Assembly (NCBI GenBank): GCA_007751255.1
Contig: CP036296.1
Span: forward strand, 6,200,001 to 6,264,000
From: Engelhardtia mirabilis
GTDB lineage: Bacteria; Planctomycetota; UBA1135; GCA-002686595
Direction: 5' to 3'
Length of the DNA stretch: 64,000 bases
A program made the translations under genes and the position numbers. The first letter of the stretch is position 1. Each line of letters opens with the position of its first letter. Positions 27,625 through 35,902 of this stretch are shown in pieces. The notes below the pieces were generated by a model, which saw only the letters and a program-made list of their open reading frames with translations, did not search any database and had not been told where the DNA came from.

Positions 27625-28848
27625 ATGGTCACGATCCGCTCGCACTTCGTCGCCGCCACGCTGCTGTTGCTCGTCCCCGGCTCCGCACTCGCCGCGGGCC
27701 CGCCCCAGGAGCCAGACACCGGAGGTGGGCAGACCGGAGTCCTGGGGCTCGGAACCAGCGGCGAGTTGAAGCGCCGGACCGGCGCCCTGGACCGGCTGCC
27801 ACGCAAGACGTGCGCGGCGGTGGACCGCGGCCTGGACTGGTTGGCCCGTCACCAGCGCCCCGACGGGGCCTGGGACGCCGACGGCTTCGGCAGCCTGTGT
27901 GCGGACGAGCCCTGCGGTGGCCCCGGCCCGAAAGATGGCGATGTGCGGGCCACGGCCCTGGCCCTCTTGGCCCTGACCGGCGGCGCCCAGTCCCTGCGCG
28001 ACGGCGAGCACGCGGACGCGGTGCGCGCCGGCGTCGCCTTCTTGCGACGGCAGCAGGACGCCGAGAGCGGAGCCATCGGCCGCGCGGAGACCGCCCCGGG
28101 TCTCGAGATCGCGCCCGTCCCGCCGGCCCTCGCCCTCGAGACCCACGCCCTCGCCACCGCGGCCCTGTGCGACGCCTGCGCCCTGACCCGCGATCCGATC
28201 CTGGCCCCCTCCTGTCGGGCTGCGGTCGAGCATCTGGTCACCGCGGTCGAGGGCTCGCGCGCCGACGGCGACCGAGCAGCCGGCGAGGGAGGCTCGGCGC
28301 AGGGCCGCCCGGTCGCAGCCACCGATAGGGCTCGCACCGAGCGCGATCTGCCGGCCGGCGCGATCCGTTGGCTGCCGCCGGTCGTGGCGATCCTGCGCGA
28401 CGCCGAATTCACCGTCCCGGCCGACGCCGTCGGAGCGATGGTCGCCAGCCTCCGCGCCGAGGGCGCCGAGGGCGCCGAGGGCGCCGAACTGCGACCGATG
28501 GCTGTCGCCCTGGGCCTGCGCCTGTTGCCCGCCGGCGCCGAGATCGATGGCCGGCGCGCCGCGATCGCGGCCGGACTGACGCCCGAAGGCCTGCAACCCC
28601 TGGTCGCCGATCCGGCCGAGCGCTGGTGTGCGGCGTGGCTTCTGCGCGAGCTCGACGACGCGGCGCGGCAGCCCTTGGAGCGCGCCCTCGACGCCGCGAT
28701 CCTCGAGACGCGCGGCTCGCTCTCCGGTTGCATCGGCGGATCCTTTCCACCCGTGGCCGGGCTCGACGGCGGCCGCGTCGAGGCCACCGCCCTGGCGCTG
28801 CTCGCGATCGAAGCGCGCGCCGGGAACGAGCCGCTCGATCGAGATTGA
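27625..28848 (+). CDS. Exported toroid-repeat protein B (divergent paralogue)
   Basis: This 407-residue protein has a cleavable-looking signal peptide (VAATLLLLVPGSALAAG) instead of the membrane anchor of its neighbours. It keeps the toroid repeats: RGLDWLARHQRPDGAWDADGFGSLC closely matches the first repeat of the flanking paralogues, followed by AGVAFLRRQQDAESGAIG and ATAALCDACALTRDPIL. The second half is shorter and more divergent, lacking the conserved YYWYYASYAL and CFEGSWDPIGPWG segments. It also contains an in-frame 9-base tandem repeat (GAEGAEGAE). Its position between two full paralogues suggests an ancient duplication followed by divergence. Function unknown. Confidence 0.72.
   Translation: MVTIRSHFVAATLLLLVPGSALAAGPPQEPDTGGGQTGVLGLGTSGELKRRTGALDRLPRKTCAAVDRGLDWLARHQRPDGAWDADGFGSLCADEPCGGPGPKDGDVRATALALLALTGGAQSLRDGEHADAVRAGVAFLRRQQDAESGAIGRAETAPGLEIAPVPPALALETHALATAALCDACALTRDPILAPSCRAAVEHLVTAVEGSRADGDRAAGEGGSAQGRPVAATDRARTERDLPAGAIRWLPPVVAILRDAEFTVPADAVGAMVASLRAEGAEGAEGAELRPMAVALGLRLLPAGAEIDGRRAAIAAGLTPEGLQPLVADPAERWCAAWLLRELDDAARQPLERALDAAILETRGSLSGCIGGSFPPVAGLDGGRVEATALALLAIEARAGNEPLDRD
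28456..28487 (+). repeat. 9-base coding microsatellite
   Basis: GCCGAGGGC repeats three and a half times in frame inside toroid protein B, encoding AEGAEGAEGAE. Copy number could vary between strains without disturbing the frame. Confidence 0.7.
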
Positions 28849-28983
28849 ACCTGTCGGGCGATCGCCCGTTCCGTACTGCACGAGACAGGAACCGCGGCTT
28901 TCTCCTCGATTCGAGGCGCACCGGCGCCGCGCGCACAAGGCGCGCGGTGCGGACGCCAGGAATCCGAATCACGGAGGGCTGCG

Positions 28984-30558
28984 ATGGTGCAGCGTTCGAC
29001 ACGTGGCGTCGATGCAATGGGCGCGAGCTCGATCCGGGCCTACGAGCCCGAAGACTCGTTCCACGACGTGCTCTACGACTGGATGGAGCGGGCCCCGTGG
29101 CTCGCGATCTCCTTCGCGATGCACCTGGTGTTGTACTTCATGCTCGCGGCGATCCCCTGGAGCGCGATGCAGAGCCAAGAGGTTCCGATCCTCAACGCGC
29201 GCATCGATCCGCCCGACGAAGTCTTCGTCGAACCGGAGGTCGAGGAGATCATCGAGAAGATCCCCGTGCCGATCGAAGATCCGGTGCAGGTCGTCGAGAA
29301 CGTCAGCGACGTCGACGCGATCTCCGAGGACCCGGCGGAATCCGACGACCCGTTCGAAGCGCCCTTCGCGCCGTCGAACAACAACAACGCCGTGATCGGG
29401 ATCGGCCCCGGCGGGGGGTTGGGCGGCGGCGGAGCTGTCGGCCGCCCCGGTCGCAGGCCGCAGACCCCAGGACCCGTGCTGACGTCGATCGCACTCGGCC
29501 TCGAGTGGCTGGCCGAGCACCAGTCCCCCGACGGCCACTGGGACGGCGACGACTTCGCCTACCAGTGCGACCGCGGTGGACCCCCGGCCGACGGTGAAGG
29601 ATCGCCCCTGCACGACGTGGGCCTGACCGGCCTCGCCGTGCTGGCCTTCATGGGCTGGGGCGACACTCCGGAGAGCGGCGACTACGCCGACAACATTCGC
29701 CGCGGCCTGGCCTGGCTGCGGCGCAGTCAGGACACCGACTCCGGTCGGATCGGTGTCGCCGTCAGCTCGAATTCGATCTACGACCACGCGATCGCGACCC
29801 TCGCCCTGTGCGAGGCGCAGGCCATGGCGCCGGCGCCCATGCGCGGGCGCGCGGCGCAGAGCGCGATCGACTTCGCCCAGCGCGCGCGCTCGGCCTACAC
29901 CGGCTGGCGCTACCAGTACCCGCCCGACGGCACGGCCGACACGTCGGTCACCGGTTGGATGGTCCTGGCCCTGTCGGCCGCGCGCAAGGCGGGGCTCGCC
30001 ACCGATCCGGCCGCGTTCCGCGACGCCCTGGGGTGGATCGACGAGGTCACCGACCCGGCCACCGGCCGCACCGGCTACATGCAACCGGGCGAGGGTGTGG
30101 CGCGACCGAAGCACTTGATCGACGTCTACCCGGCGGAGCTCAGCGAAGCGATGACCGCGGCGGGCCTGCTCACGCGCGCCTTCGCCTCCGACGCCCTCGA
30201 CCAGCCCTTGGCCGCGACAGACCATTCGCGCGAAGCGATCGATCGAGGCGTCGAGTTGCTGCTCGCCCTGCCGCCCCATTGGACCGAGGACGGCGCCGGC
30301 GTCGACCTCTACTACTGGTACTACGCCAGCTACGCCCTGTTCCAACTGGGCGGGAGCCACCCGTCGGCTTGGAAGCGCTGGGAGAAGGCCCTGGTCGACA
30401 CCCTGCTGCCGGCCCAGCGCCAGTCACCCGCTTGCTTCGAAGGGTCCTTCGATCCGATCGGACCCTGGGGCGAGGACGGCGGGCGGGTCTACGCCACAGC
30501 GATCAGCGTGCTGTCGCTGGAGGTGTTCTTCCGCTACGAGCGCTTGGACGAGCACTGA
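28984..30558 (+). CDS. Membrane-anchored squalene-cyclase/prenyltransferase-like toroid protein C
   Basis: This 524-residue paralogue of toroid protein A has the same architecture. It has the N-terminal motif SFHDVLYDWMERAPWLAI, one membrane segment (about 48-69) and an acidic Pro/Glu/Val stalk. A glycine-rich linker (IGIGPGGGLGGGG) leads to the toroid domain with GLEWLAEHQSPDGHWDGDDF, RGLAWLRRSQDTDSGRIG, YYWYYASYALFQLGG and CFEGSFDPIGPWGEDGGRVYATAISVLSLEVFFRY. The start at ATG 28984 is supported by GGAGG six bases upstream; ATG 29017 is a weaker alternative. The conserved C-terminal segments shared with protein A suggest a ligand or partner site. No redox or metal motif is seen. Confidence 0.82.
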   Translation: MVQRSTRGVDAMGASSIRAYEPEDSFHDVLYDWMERAPWLAISFAMHLVLYFMLAAIPWSAMQSQEVPILNARIDPPDEVFVEPEVEEIIEKIPVPIEDPVQVVENVSDVDAISEDPAESDDPFEAPFAPSNNNNAVIGIGPGGGLGGGGAVGRPGRRPQTPGPVLTSIALGLEWLAEHQSPDGHWDGDDFAYQCDRGGPPADGEGSPLHDVGLTGLAVLAFMGWGDTPESGDYADNIRRGLAWLRRSQDTDSGRIGVAVSSNSIYDHAIATLALCEAQAMAPAPMRGRAAQSAIDFAQRARSAYTGWRYQYPPDGTADTSVTGWMVLALSAARKAGLATDPAAFRDALGWIDEVTDPATGRTGYMQPGEGVARPKHLIDVYPAELSEAMTAAGLLTRAFASDALDQPLAATDHSREAIDRGVELLLALPPHWTEDGAGVDLYYWYYASYALFQLGGSHPSAWKRWEKALVDTLLPAQRQSPACFEGSFDPIGPWGEDGGRVYATAISVLSLEVFFRYERLDEH

Positions 30559-30572
30559 GCCGTCCGGTGGCT

Positions 30573-30741
30573 GGGCGTCCGGTTGGGCGTACGGTGGCGT
30601 GGGCGTACGGTGGCGGGACCATTTGGCCCACGCCGCGAACGCGAACAGGGGCGCCCATGGCGCCCCTGTTCGCGTTCGCGGCGTGGGCCAAATGGTCCCG
30701 CCACCGTACGCCCACGCCACCGTACGCCCAACCGGACGCCC
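30573..30741. repeat. 169-base near-perfect inverted repeat
   Basis: Two arms of 83 bases are perfectly complementary around a 3-base centre at 30656-30658. Each arm contains two direct copies of GGGCGTACGGTGGCG. It lies between the ends of two convergent genes, the toroid protein C and the small leftward protein at 30749-31093. A transcript would form one very long hairpin, so it could end transcription from both sides. It could also be a mobile palindromic element or a foldback artefact. No open gene occupies it. Confidence 0.85.
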
Positions 30742-30748
30742 GGATCGT

Positions 30749-31093
30749 TCAGACCACGCGTCGGTGCAGCAGCTTCATGAACTCGACGATGTTGGCCTTG
30801 TCGCACTTGCGCAGGCCCCCGTCGGACTCAGAGCGCAGGGTCACCGTCGTCGAAGGCACGCCCTCCGGCCCCTCGACCTTGATGGTCACCCGCGAGTTGC
30901 CGCTCAAGGGGCGGGCCTTGCGCTCGCAGTTGAGCACCCCATTGGCCTCGTCCTCCGACATCAGGCTCCACCCGGGGAGATCCTCCACCAGCTCCTTCGC
31001 CGTGGCGTAGATCCCGTCCTTGAGGCTCGGGACGCGCAGGGGCTTCAGGTGCTGGTGCGATTGGTTGTCGCTGGACTCGAACGAGCTGGCCAT
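30749..31093 (-). CDS. Small DUF1499-like protein
   Basis: This 114-residue cytoplasmic protein has no signal peptide. Its second half (GWSLMSEDEANGVLNCERKA..., then TVTLRSESDGGLRKCDKANIVEFMKLL) resembles the DUF1499 pattern of a beta-strand pair followed by RSxSxxGxxDxGxNxxRI. This match is weak and from memory. The first part, KDGIYATAKELVEDLP, fits the helix that precedes it in that family. Function is unknown. It is 32 bases downstream of rpsT on the same strand, so they may be co-transcribed. Its 3' end borders the large inverted repeat. Confidence 0.65.
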   Translation of the reverse strand: MASSFESSDNQSHQHLKPLRVPSLKDGIYATAKELVEDLPGWSLMSEDEANGVLNCERKARPLSGNSRVTIKVEGPEGVPSTTVTLRSESDGGLRKCDKANIVEFMKLLHRRVV

Positions 31094-31125
31094 GGAACTG
31101 GAGGGTCTCGGGGCTCCCGATCCGC

Positions 31126-31383
31126 TCAGGCTTCGATCGTCGCGACGCGCTTGGCGAGGCGGCTCTTGTAGCGCGCCGCCGAGTTGGCGTGGATGATGTG
31201 CTGCTTGGCGGCCTTGTCGATCTGCTTGGCCGCAGCGCGCATGGCTTCGTTGCCGGCTTCCTGCGACTCGGCGACCAGCACCTTCTTCATCGCCGTGCGC
31301 ATGCGGGTGCGCAGGGTCTTGTTGCGAAGGCGACGCTCCTCGTCCTGACGGTGGCGCTTCTTGGCTTGTGCGGTGTTCGGCAT
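31126..31383 (-). CDS. rpsT: 30S ribosomal protein S20
   Basis: This 85-residue basic protein binds 16S rRNA early in small-subunit assembly. The N-terminus MPNTAQAKKRHRQDEERRLRNK and the central TRMRTAMKKVL are characteristic, as is the C-terminal stretch with IIHANSAARYKSRLAKRV. Length and start fit the family well. It lies between the TPR protein and the DUF1499-like gene, all leftward. Confidence 0.95.
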   Translation of the reverse strand: MPNTAQAKKRHRQDEERRLRNKTLRTRMRTAMKKVLVAESQEAGNEAMRAAAKQIDKAAKQHIIHANSAARYKSRLAKRVATIEA

Positions 31384-31487
31384 GGGGTGTGGGTCGGGGC
31401 GCCGTCGAGGCGGGCCCTCAGGTTGCTGTCTTGGCTACGCCTCCCGATGCGCGGGAAGCGGAAGTGGATCTGTCGCGGCCGGAGCCC

Positions 31488-32819
31488 CTAGCGCAGGGAC
31501 TCCATCTTCTGGCCGACCTCGCGGAAGCCGATGTCGACCTCGAAGACCCTCGCGAACCAGACGCGGGCGGTCTCGCGGTCACCTTGGCGCTCGGCGAGGA
31601 GCCCCAGAGTGTACAGGATGTCCTTGGCTCGCTCCTCGCTGTCCTTGAGCCCTTCGAGCGCCTTCTGGAACTCCTTGGCGGCCAGGTCGGGGAAGTCCTT
31701 GGCCAGGAAGCAGCGCGCCTTGACCTCGGGCACCTCGCGCCGCAGACGGGGGTCGTCCTGGGCCTTCTGGAGCTCGGCCAGGGCCCCGTCGGGATCCCCC
31801 GACCGCAGCAGCCGCCGGGCCAGGCCCAGGCGCAGGGTCGCGTCGCCGGGGCGCAAGGCCGTGCGGGCCCGCAGGTCCTCGAGTTCGTGGGCCTCCAACT
31901 CGGCCTCCAGCTCGGCCGCCCGGGTGGCGTCGCCGTCCTTGTCCGCCGCGCTCATCTGGCGCTTGAGCACCTTCGAGCGCAGGTCGCCGGCCCGACTGAC
32001 CAGGTCGAAGTCGTCGCGGCGGTAGTCCTTGGCCCGATCGATCAGGTCCCAGGCCGCCTCCGGATCCCCGAGCTTCTCGTGCATCTCGGCCATCTGCACC
32101 ATCAGCGCCGGGTCCGAGGGGTTGTCCGCGAAGCGGTCCTCGAGGCGCCGCAGCTCGTCGCGCAGCTCGTCGTCCGACAGGTGCAGGCGCTTCTGGCGCT
32201 CCAGCACCCGGGTCTGGTCGGCGTCGGCCAGGCGCTCCCGGCTGTGGCTGGCCGTGTCCAGGTTGCCCTGGGTCAGGGAGATCTCCGCCGCCAGGTTCTT
32301 GCGCGCCTTGAGGGCGTCCTGGTCGCGCGGATCGGCCTGCAGCGCCCGCTCGTAGAACTCCAGGGCCCGGGTGTGGTCCCCGGTGGCCGACATCATCGCC
32401 CCGGCGCGCTTGAGCCCCTCGGCGTTCTTGGGGCTGATCTCGGCCACGAACTCGTAGACCGCCTTGGCCGAGTGCTTGTGGCCGGCCAGCTCCAGCGACT
32501 CCCCCAGGAGCAGGTTCGCCTCCTCGTCGAGGGGCGCCGCCTTCAGGTAGTCCTCGAGCGCCCGCGCGGCGGCCATGTATTTCTTGGCCTTGAACAGGGC
32601 GTGGGCCTTGGACAGGGGCAGGGCCCCTCGCAGGGCCTTGCTGAAGCGGCCCGGCGGCTTGGCGTCGTGGCGCTTCTTCAGGGCCGAGCGCAGGCCGGCC
32701 CGGGCCTCGCCCTGATCGGGATCGACGTCCAGGAGCTGACGGTAGAGCTCGACCGCGAAGTCGAAGTTCTTGCGCCGGATGGCCTCGTCGGCCTTTTGCA
32801 GGTGCTTGGAGAAGTCCAC
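31488..32819 (-). CDS. TPR-repeat protein
   Basis: This 443-residue soluble protein has no signal peptide and is built largely of tetratricopeptide-like helix pairs. Examples are AIRRKNFDFAVELYRQLLDVDPDQGEARAGL (about 14-44), AHALFKAKKYMAAARALEDYLKAAPLDEEA, TGDHTRALEFYERALQADPRDQDAL and SGDPDGALAELQKAQDD. A charged segment in the middle (about 180-300) may be coiled coil. Such proteins scaffold multi-protein complexes, but nothing identifies the partner. It is divergent from def across about 200 bases and upstream of rpsT on the same strand. Confidence 0.85.
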   Translation of the reverse strand: MDFSKHLQKADEAIRRKNFDFAVELYRQLLDVDPDQGEARAGLRSALKKRHDAKPPGRFSKALRGALPLSKAHALFKAKKYMAAARALEDYLKAAPLDEEANLLLGESLELAGHKHSAKAVYEFVAEISPKNAEGLKRAGAMMSATGDHTRALEFYERALQADPRDQDALKARKNLAAEISLTQGNLDTASHSRERLADADQTRVLERQKRLHLSDDELRDELRRLEDRFADNPSDPALMVQMAEMHEKLGDPEAAWDLIDRAKDYRRDDFDLVSRAGDLRSKVLKRQMSAADKDGDATRAAELEAELEAHELEDLRARTALRPGDATLRLGLARRLLRSGDPDGALAELQKAQDDPRLRREVPEVKARCFLAKDFPDLAAKEFQKALEGLKDSEERAKDILYTLGLLAERQGDRETARVWFARVFEVDIGFREVGQKMESLR

Positions 32820-33023
32820 GGATGGGGCTAGGTGGGCCCTGAAAAGGGCGCGGGAAGGTATCCCGGGGGGTCCCGGGGGTCAACGCAGGCGCGCCGCTGC
32901 CCCTTCCTACCCGCGCGGCGGCGGCCTACTATCGTTCGCTTCGCCCGGGGCCGACCGAATCTCCGACCGCCCCCCGCGCGGCGCCCCTTCGCCCTCCAGT
33001 CAGCCTCCCGACCAGCGCCAACG

Positions 33024-33611
33024 ATGGCCGACGAGCTCGAATTCGACCTGACCCTGTATCCCGAACCGGTCCTGCGCAAGCGGGCCGAGGCGGTGACCGA
33101 CTTCGACGCCGGGTTGAAGGCGATCGTGGAGGCCATGTTCCGCTGCATGGCCACGGCCGGGGGCGTAGGCCTGGCCGCGCCCCAGGTGGGCCTCAAGCGG
33201 CGCATCCTGGTGGCCAACGCCACCGGCGAGCCGGGCGACGACCTGATCCTGGTCAACCCCACGATCTTGGAGCGCACCGGGTCGACGACGGTCTACGAGG
33301 AGGGCTGCCTCTCGTTCCCCGGCATCTACGCCGAGGTCGAGCGCCCCGACCGTTGCAAGGTCCGCGCCCAGGATCTCGAGGGCAACGAGTTCGAGGCCGA
33401 GTTCGAAGGCTTCCCCAGCCGGATCGTCCAGCACGAGTACGACCACCTCGAGGGAGTGCTGCTGGTGGATCGCATGTCGCCGGCGGACAAGACGCGCCAC
33501 CGGGCGGCGCTCGAGGAGTTGGTCTGCGAGTTCAAGCACCGCCGGGCCCAAGCGACCGCGGCCAAGTCCGGCGTCGCGCCGCGCCGCGGACTGCCCGGCG
33601 CGCGCCGCTGA
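33024..33611 (+). CDS. def: Peptide deformylase
   Basis: This enzyme removes the formyl group from the initiator methionine of new proteins. The 195-residue protein has all three motifs: GGVGLAAPQVG (46-56), EEGCLSFPG with metal ligand C95, and QHEYDHLEGVL with H137, catalytic E138 and H141. ATG 33024 gives the standard N-terminus ELEFDLTLYPEPVLRK. The frame is open further upstream but without conserved residues. A basic tail of about 30 residues (KHRRAQATAAKSG...) extends past the core. ribF starts 23 bases later, so the two are probably co-transcribed. Confidence 0.95.
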   Translation: MADELEFDLTLYPEPVLRKRAEAVTDFDAGLKAIVEAMFRCMATAGGVGLAAPQVGLKRRILVANATGEPGDDLILVNPTILERTGSTTVYEEGCLSFPGIYAEVERPDRCKVRAQDLEGNEFEAEFEGFPSRIVQHEYDHLEGVLLVDRMSPADKTRHRAALEELVCEFKHRRAQATAAKSGVAPRRGLPGARR

Positions 33612-33634
33612 TCCGGCGCTCCCCCGGACGAGCG

Positions 33635-34579
33635 GTGCAGACGACCTTCGAAGCCAAGCGACTGAGCCCCCCGCCCGGCGGCTCGGTCGTCTCGATCGGC
33701 GTCTTCGACGGGGTCCACCTGGGGCACCAGGCGATCCTGGCCCGCAACGTCGAGGTGGCCCGCGAGGAGAGCGCGGTGCCCACGGTGGTGACCTTCCGGC
33801 GGCACCCGAAGAAGGTGCTCCTGGGGCGCTCGCCGAAGCAGATCACGACCCTCGAGTACCGCATCGAGCTGTTCCGCCGCCTGGGGATCGAGCACGTGGT
33901 CGCGCTCAATTTCGACCAGCGTCTGCGCGACCTCTCGGCCGCGGACTTCACCCGCGAGCTCCTGGTGGAGGGTCTGGCCGCCAAGCGCTTCGTGCTGGGC
34001 TTCGACAGCAAGTTCGGGCGCGGCCGCGAGGGCTCGCCCGCCTTCCTCGAGAGCCTGGGCCACCGGGTCGAGGTGGCGCCCAAGGTCGTGGTCGACCAGC
34101 GGCCGGTCTCCAGCACGGCGATCCGCGAGGCGGTCGAGCTGGGGGACCTCTCCGGCGCGGCCGCGATGCTCGGCCGGCCGGTCTCGGTCCTCGGCCGCGT
34201 GGTCCACGGCGACGCCCTCGGCCGCCGCTTGGGCTTCCCCACGGCCAACCTCAACCTGATGCAGGGCCTGCACCCACCCACCGGGGTCTACGCCTGCTGG
34301 GCCCGGGTGCTGGCCGACGACGAGACCCGGCCCCGGGGCCCGGCCCTGCGGGCGGTCACCAACATCGGCTTCCGCCCCACGGTCACCGACGGGTCGATGG
34401 ACTCCGATCCGCGGGTCGAGGTGCACCTGCTCGACGACTCCATGGACCTCTACGGCCGGCGCATCGAGGTGGAGTTCGCGGCCGCCCTGCGGGGCGAGAT
34501 GCGCTTCGACAGCGTCGACGACCTGGTGGCCCAGATCGCCCTCGACGTGCGCGCCGCCCGCGAGCGGCTGTCGGCCTGA
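33635..34579 (+). CDS. ribF: Bifunctional riboflavin kinase/FAD synthetase
   Basis: RibF converts riboflavin to FMN and FMN to FAD. The N-terminal nucleotidyltransferase part shows SIGVFDGVHLGHQAIL, TFRRHPKKVLLG and the ISSTxIR-type motif SSTAIREAVELGD. The C-terminal kinase part shows GRVVHGDALGRRLGFPTANL, PPTGVYACW, AVTNIGFRPTV and the glutamate-containing RVEVHLLDDSMDLYGRRIEVEF. The 314-residue length fits the family. The start is a GTG at 33635, soon after the def stop; no better ATG precedes the conserved region. Confidence 0.94.
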   Translation: MQTTFEAKRLSPPPGGSVVSIGVFDGVHLGHQAILARNVEVAREESAVPTVVTFRRHPKKVLLGRSPKQITTLEYRIELFRRLGIEHVVALNFDQRLRDLSAADFTRELLVEGLAAKRFVLGFDSKFGRGREGSPAFLESLGHRVEVAPKVVVDQRPVSSTAIREAVELGDLSGAAAMLGRPVSVLGRVVHGDALGRRLGFPTANLNLMQGLHPPTGVYACWARVLADDETRPRGPALRAVTNIGFRPTVTDGSMDSDPRVEVHLLDDSMDLYGRRIEVEFAAALRGEMRFDSVDDLVAQIALDVRAARERLSA

Positions 34580-34712
34580 GGAAGACTCGCGGACCCGCAT
34601 CGACGGGCCGAGTGGTGCCCCCGAAAGTGCCCTGCGAAGTTATTCGTCCACTCAGGTCGAGGAGCCTGGTTGACGGCGCCCCCGGCCATCGGGACAATCC
34701 CCGGCCGCGAAC

Positions 34713-34788
34713 GGCCAGATAGCTCAGTTGGTAGAGCACTTGACTGAAAATCAAGGGGTCGCCGGTTCAAATCCGGCTCTGGCCACCA
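34713..34788 (+). tRNA. tRNA-Phe (GAA)
   Basis: A complete 76-base cloverleaf is seen. The acceptor stem GGCCAGA pairs with TCTGGCC. The D arm contains AGCTCAGTTGGTAGAGC. The anticodon stem CTTGA/TCAAG encloses the loop CTGAAAA with anticodon GAA. The T arm is GCCGG-TTCAAAT-CCGGC. The 3' CCA is encoded. Confidence 0.95.
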
Positions 34789-34831
34789 CTCGCGCTCCCC
34801 GTCGGTTGCACGCCAGTTGCGGCGCTCTCTC

Positions 34832-34873
34832 GCGCGAACGCGCCGCGGGGGTGCGCGAACGCGCCGCGGGGGT
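34832..34873. repeat. Two tandem 21-base copies downstream of tRNA-Phe
   Basis: GCGCGAACGCGCCGCGGGGGT occurs twice without spacing, 44 bases after the tRNA gene. Each copy can fold on its GCGCG/CGCGGG parts. It may help end the tRNA transcript, but no integrase or attachment-site duplication was seen. Confidence 0.6.
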
Positions 34874-34937
34874 GCGGGGGCCGAGACCGAGTGACGAGCC
34901 GTAGTCACGAACGACCGAGTCACGAGCAGGTGTCGAC

Positions 34938-35246
34938 ATGACTGCCACGGATCGCCACCGACCGCGGGTCATCACCAAGAGCGACCCGACCAAGCTCGCC
35001 ATCGAATGGGCCGACGGCGGCTCGACCACATTCACGGCGGTCGAGCTTCGCAACCTCTGCCCCTGCGCCCACTGCGTCGACGAGCACAGTGGCATCCGTC
35101 GCCATGACGCCGCTACCACGCCCGCGGACCTGACCACACGCGACGTAGCGCTGGTCGGGCACTACGCCCTCTCGATCGACTTCAGCGACGGGCACTCCAC
35201 GGGGATCTTCCCCTACCGAATGCTGCGCGCAGCGGGCGACGCGTGA
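34938..35246 (+). CDS. DUF971 (GBBH-like N-terminal domain) protein
   Basis: This 102-residue protein matches the DUF971/gamma-butyrobetaine-hydroxylase-like N-terminal fold. It shows LAIEWADGGSTTFTAVELRNLCPCAHCVDE, with the CxxC pair typical of a zinc or Fe-S site, and YALSIDFSDGHSTGIFPYRMLR. Stand-alone members occur widely and some are linked to Fe-S cluster metabolism (the ApbC/Mrp neighbourhood), but no such neighbour is present here. Its stop overlaps the next gene's GTG start by 4 bases. Confidence 0.88.
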   Translation: MTATDRHRPRVITKSDPTKLAIEWADGGSTTFTAVELRNLCPCAHCVDEHSGIRRHDAATTPADLTTRDVALVGHYALSIDFSDGHSTGIFPYRMLRAAGDA

Positions 35247-35662
35247 GCGGCGAAGCAGCACCGGCCGCCGCGCTCGAAGCGGCGATGGGCGCGCTGCAGC
35301 GCAGCCTCAGCGCTGGGGTCGAGCCGAACCCGGCCCTGGCCGTGGCGGTGCTTGTGCCCCTCGGACGGCTCTTGCTCGAGGGCTCCCTCGACGGCGTCGA
35401 CCAGACCATCTCGGTGCTGGTCGACCTGGTGGACCCCAGCGGCGCCAACTGGCGCGAGGCGGTGGCAGTCGGCGTCATCGCCCGCGAGCGGGACTTCGCG
35501 GCGCTGCTGGACGACCCCACCAGCGACCCGGCCGACCTATCCGACGCACGGACCGACCTCGAGGCGCTGTTCTGCGCCAGCGACGCCCTCGGCGAGCCGG
35601 TCCCGGAGGCGCTGCGCGAGCGGGTCTCCGCCCGCGACGGCGAACTGGAAGCGCGTCTGTAG
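35243..35662 (+). CDS. Hypothetical soluble protein coupled to the DUF971 gene
   Basis: This 139-residue acidic, mostly helical protein is rich in Ala, Leu and Asp, with no signal peptide, membrane segment or cysteine cluster. Segments such as LEAAMGALQRSLSAGVEPNPALAVAVLVPLGRLL and VDQTISVLVDLVDPSGANWREAVAVGVI suggest an all-alpha fold. I do not recognise a family. The GTG start inside the stop of the DUF971 gene (GTGA overlap) makes translational coupling likely, so the two products probably act together. Confidence 0.65.
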   Translation: MSGEAAPAAALEAAMGALQRSLSAGVEPNPALAVAVLVPLGRLLLEGSLDGVDQTISVLVDLVDPSGANWREAVAVGVIARERDFAALLDDPTSDPADLSDARTDLEALFCASDALGEPVPEALRERVSARDGELEARL

Positions 35663-35902
35663 CCGGAAGGGCGAGGAGGACGCTCTCCCGCAGGCGGGCG
35701 CCCCATGCGCCGTGCCCCTGACCGCGGTCGGCGCCACGAAACGCCCGCGAGGACCCTTCGCAAGACCGCCCCCGCTGTGTCACGCTTGCACGCAATGCGT
35801 CGACGCCCCGCGTGGGCGACGCCGCGCTCCGAGGGATCTGCGCGTCAGGTTCTCTCGATGGAATCCCCATCCCGCGATCGTTCCAACTCGGAGCTTCATC
35901 TC

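Noticed and set aside
34713-34940. Integrative-element attachment site at tRNA-Phe
   Set aside because: There is no integrase, no duplicated tRNA 3' end, and the downstream genes look like ordinary chromosomal genes.
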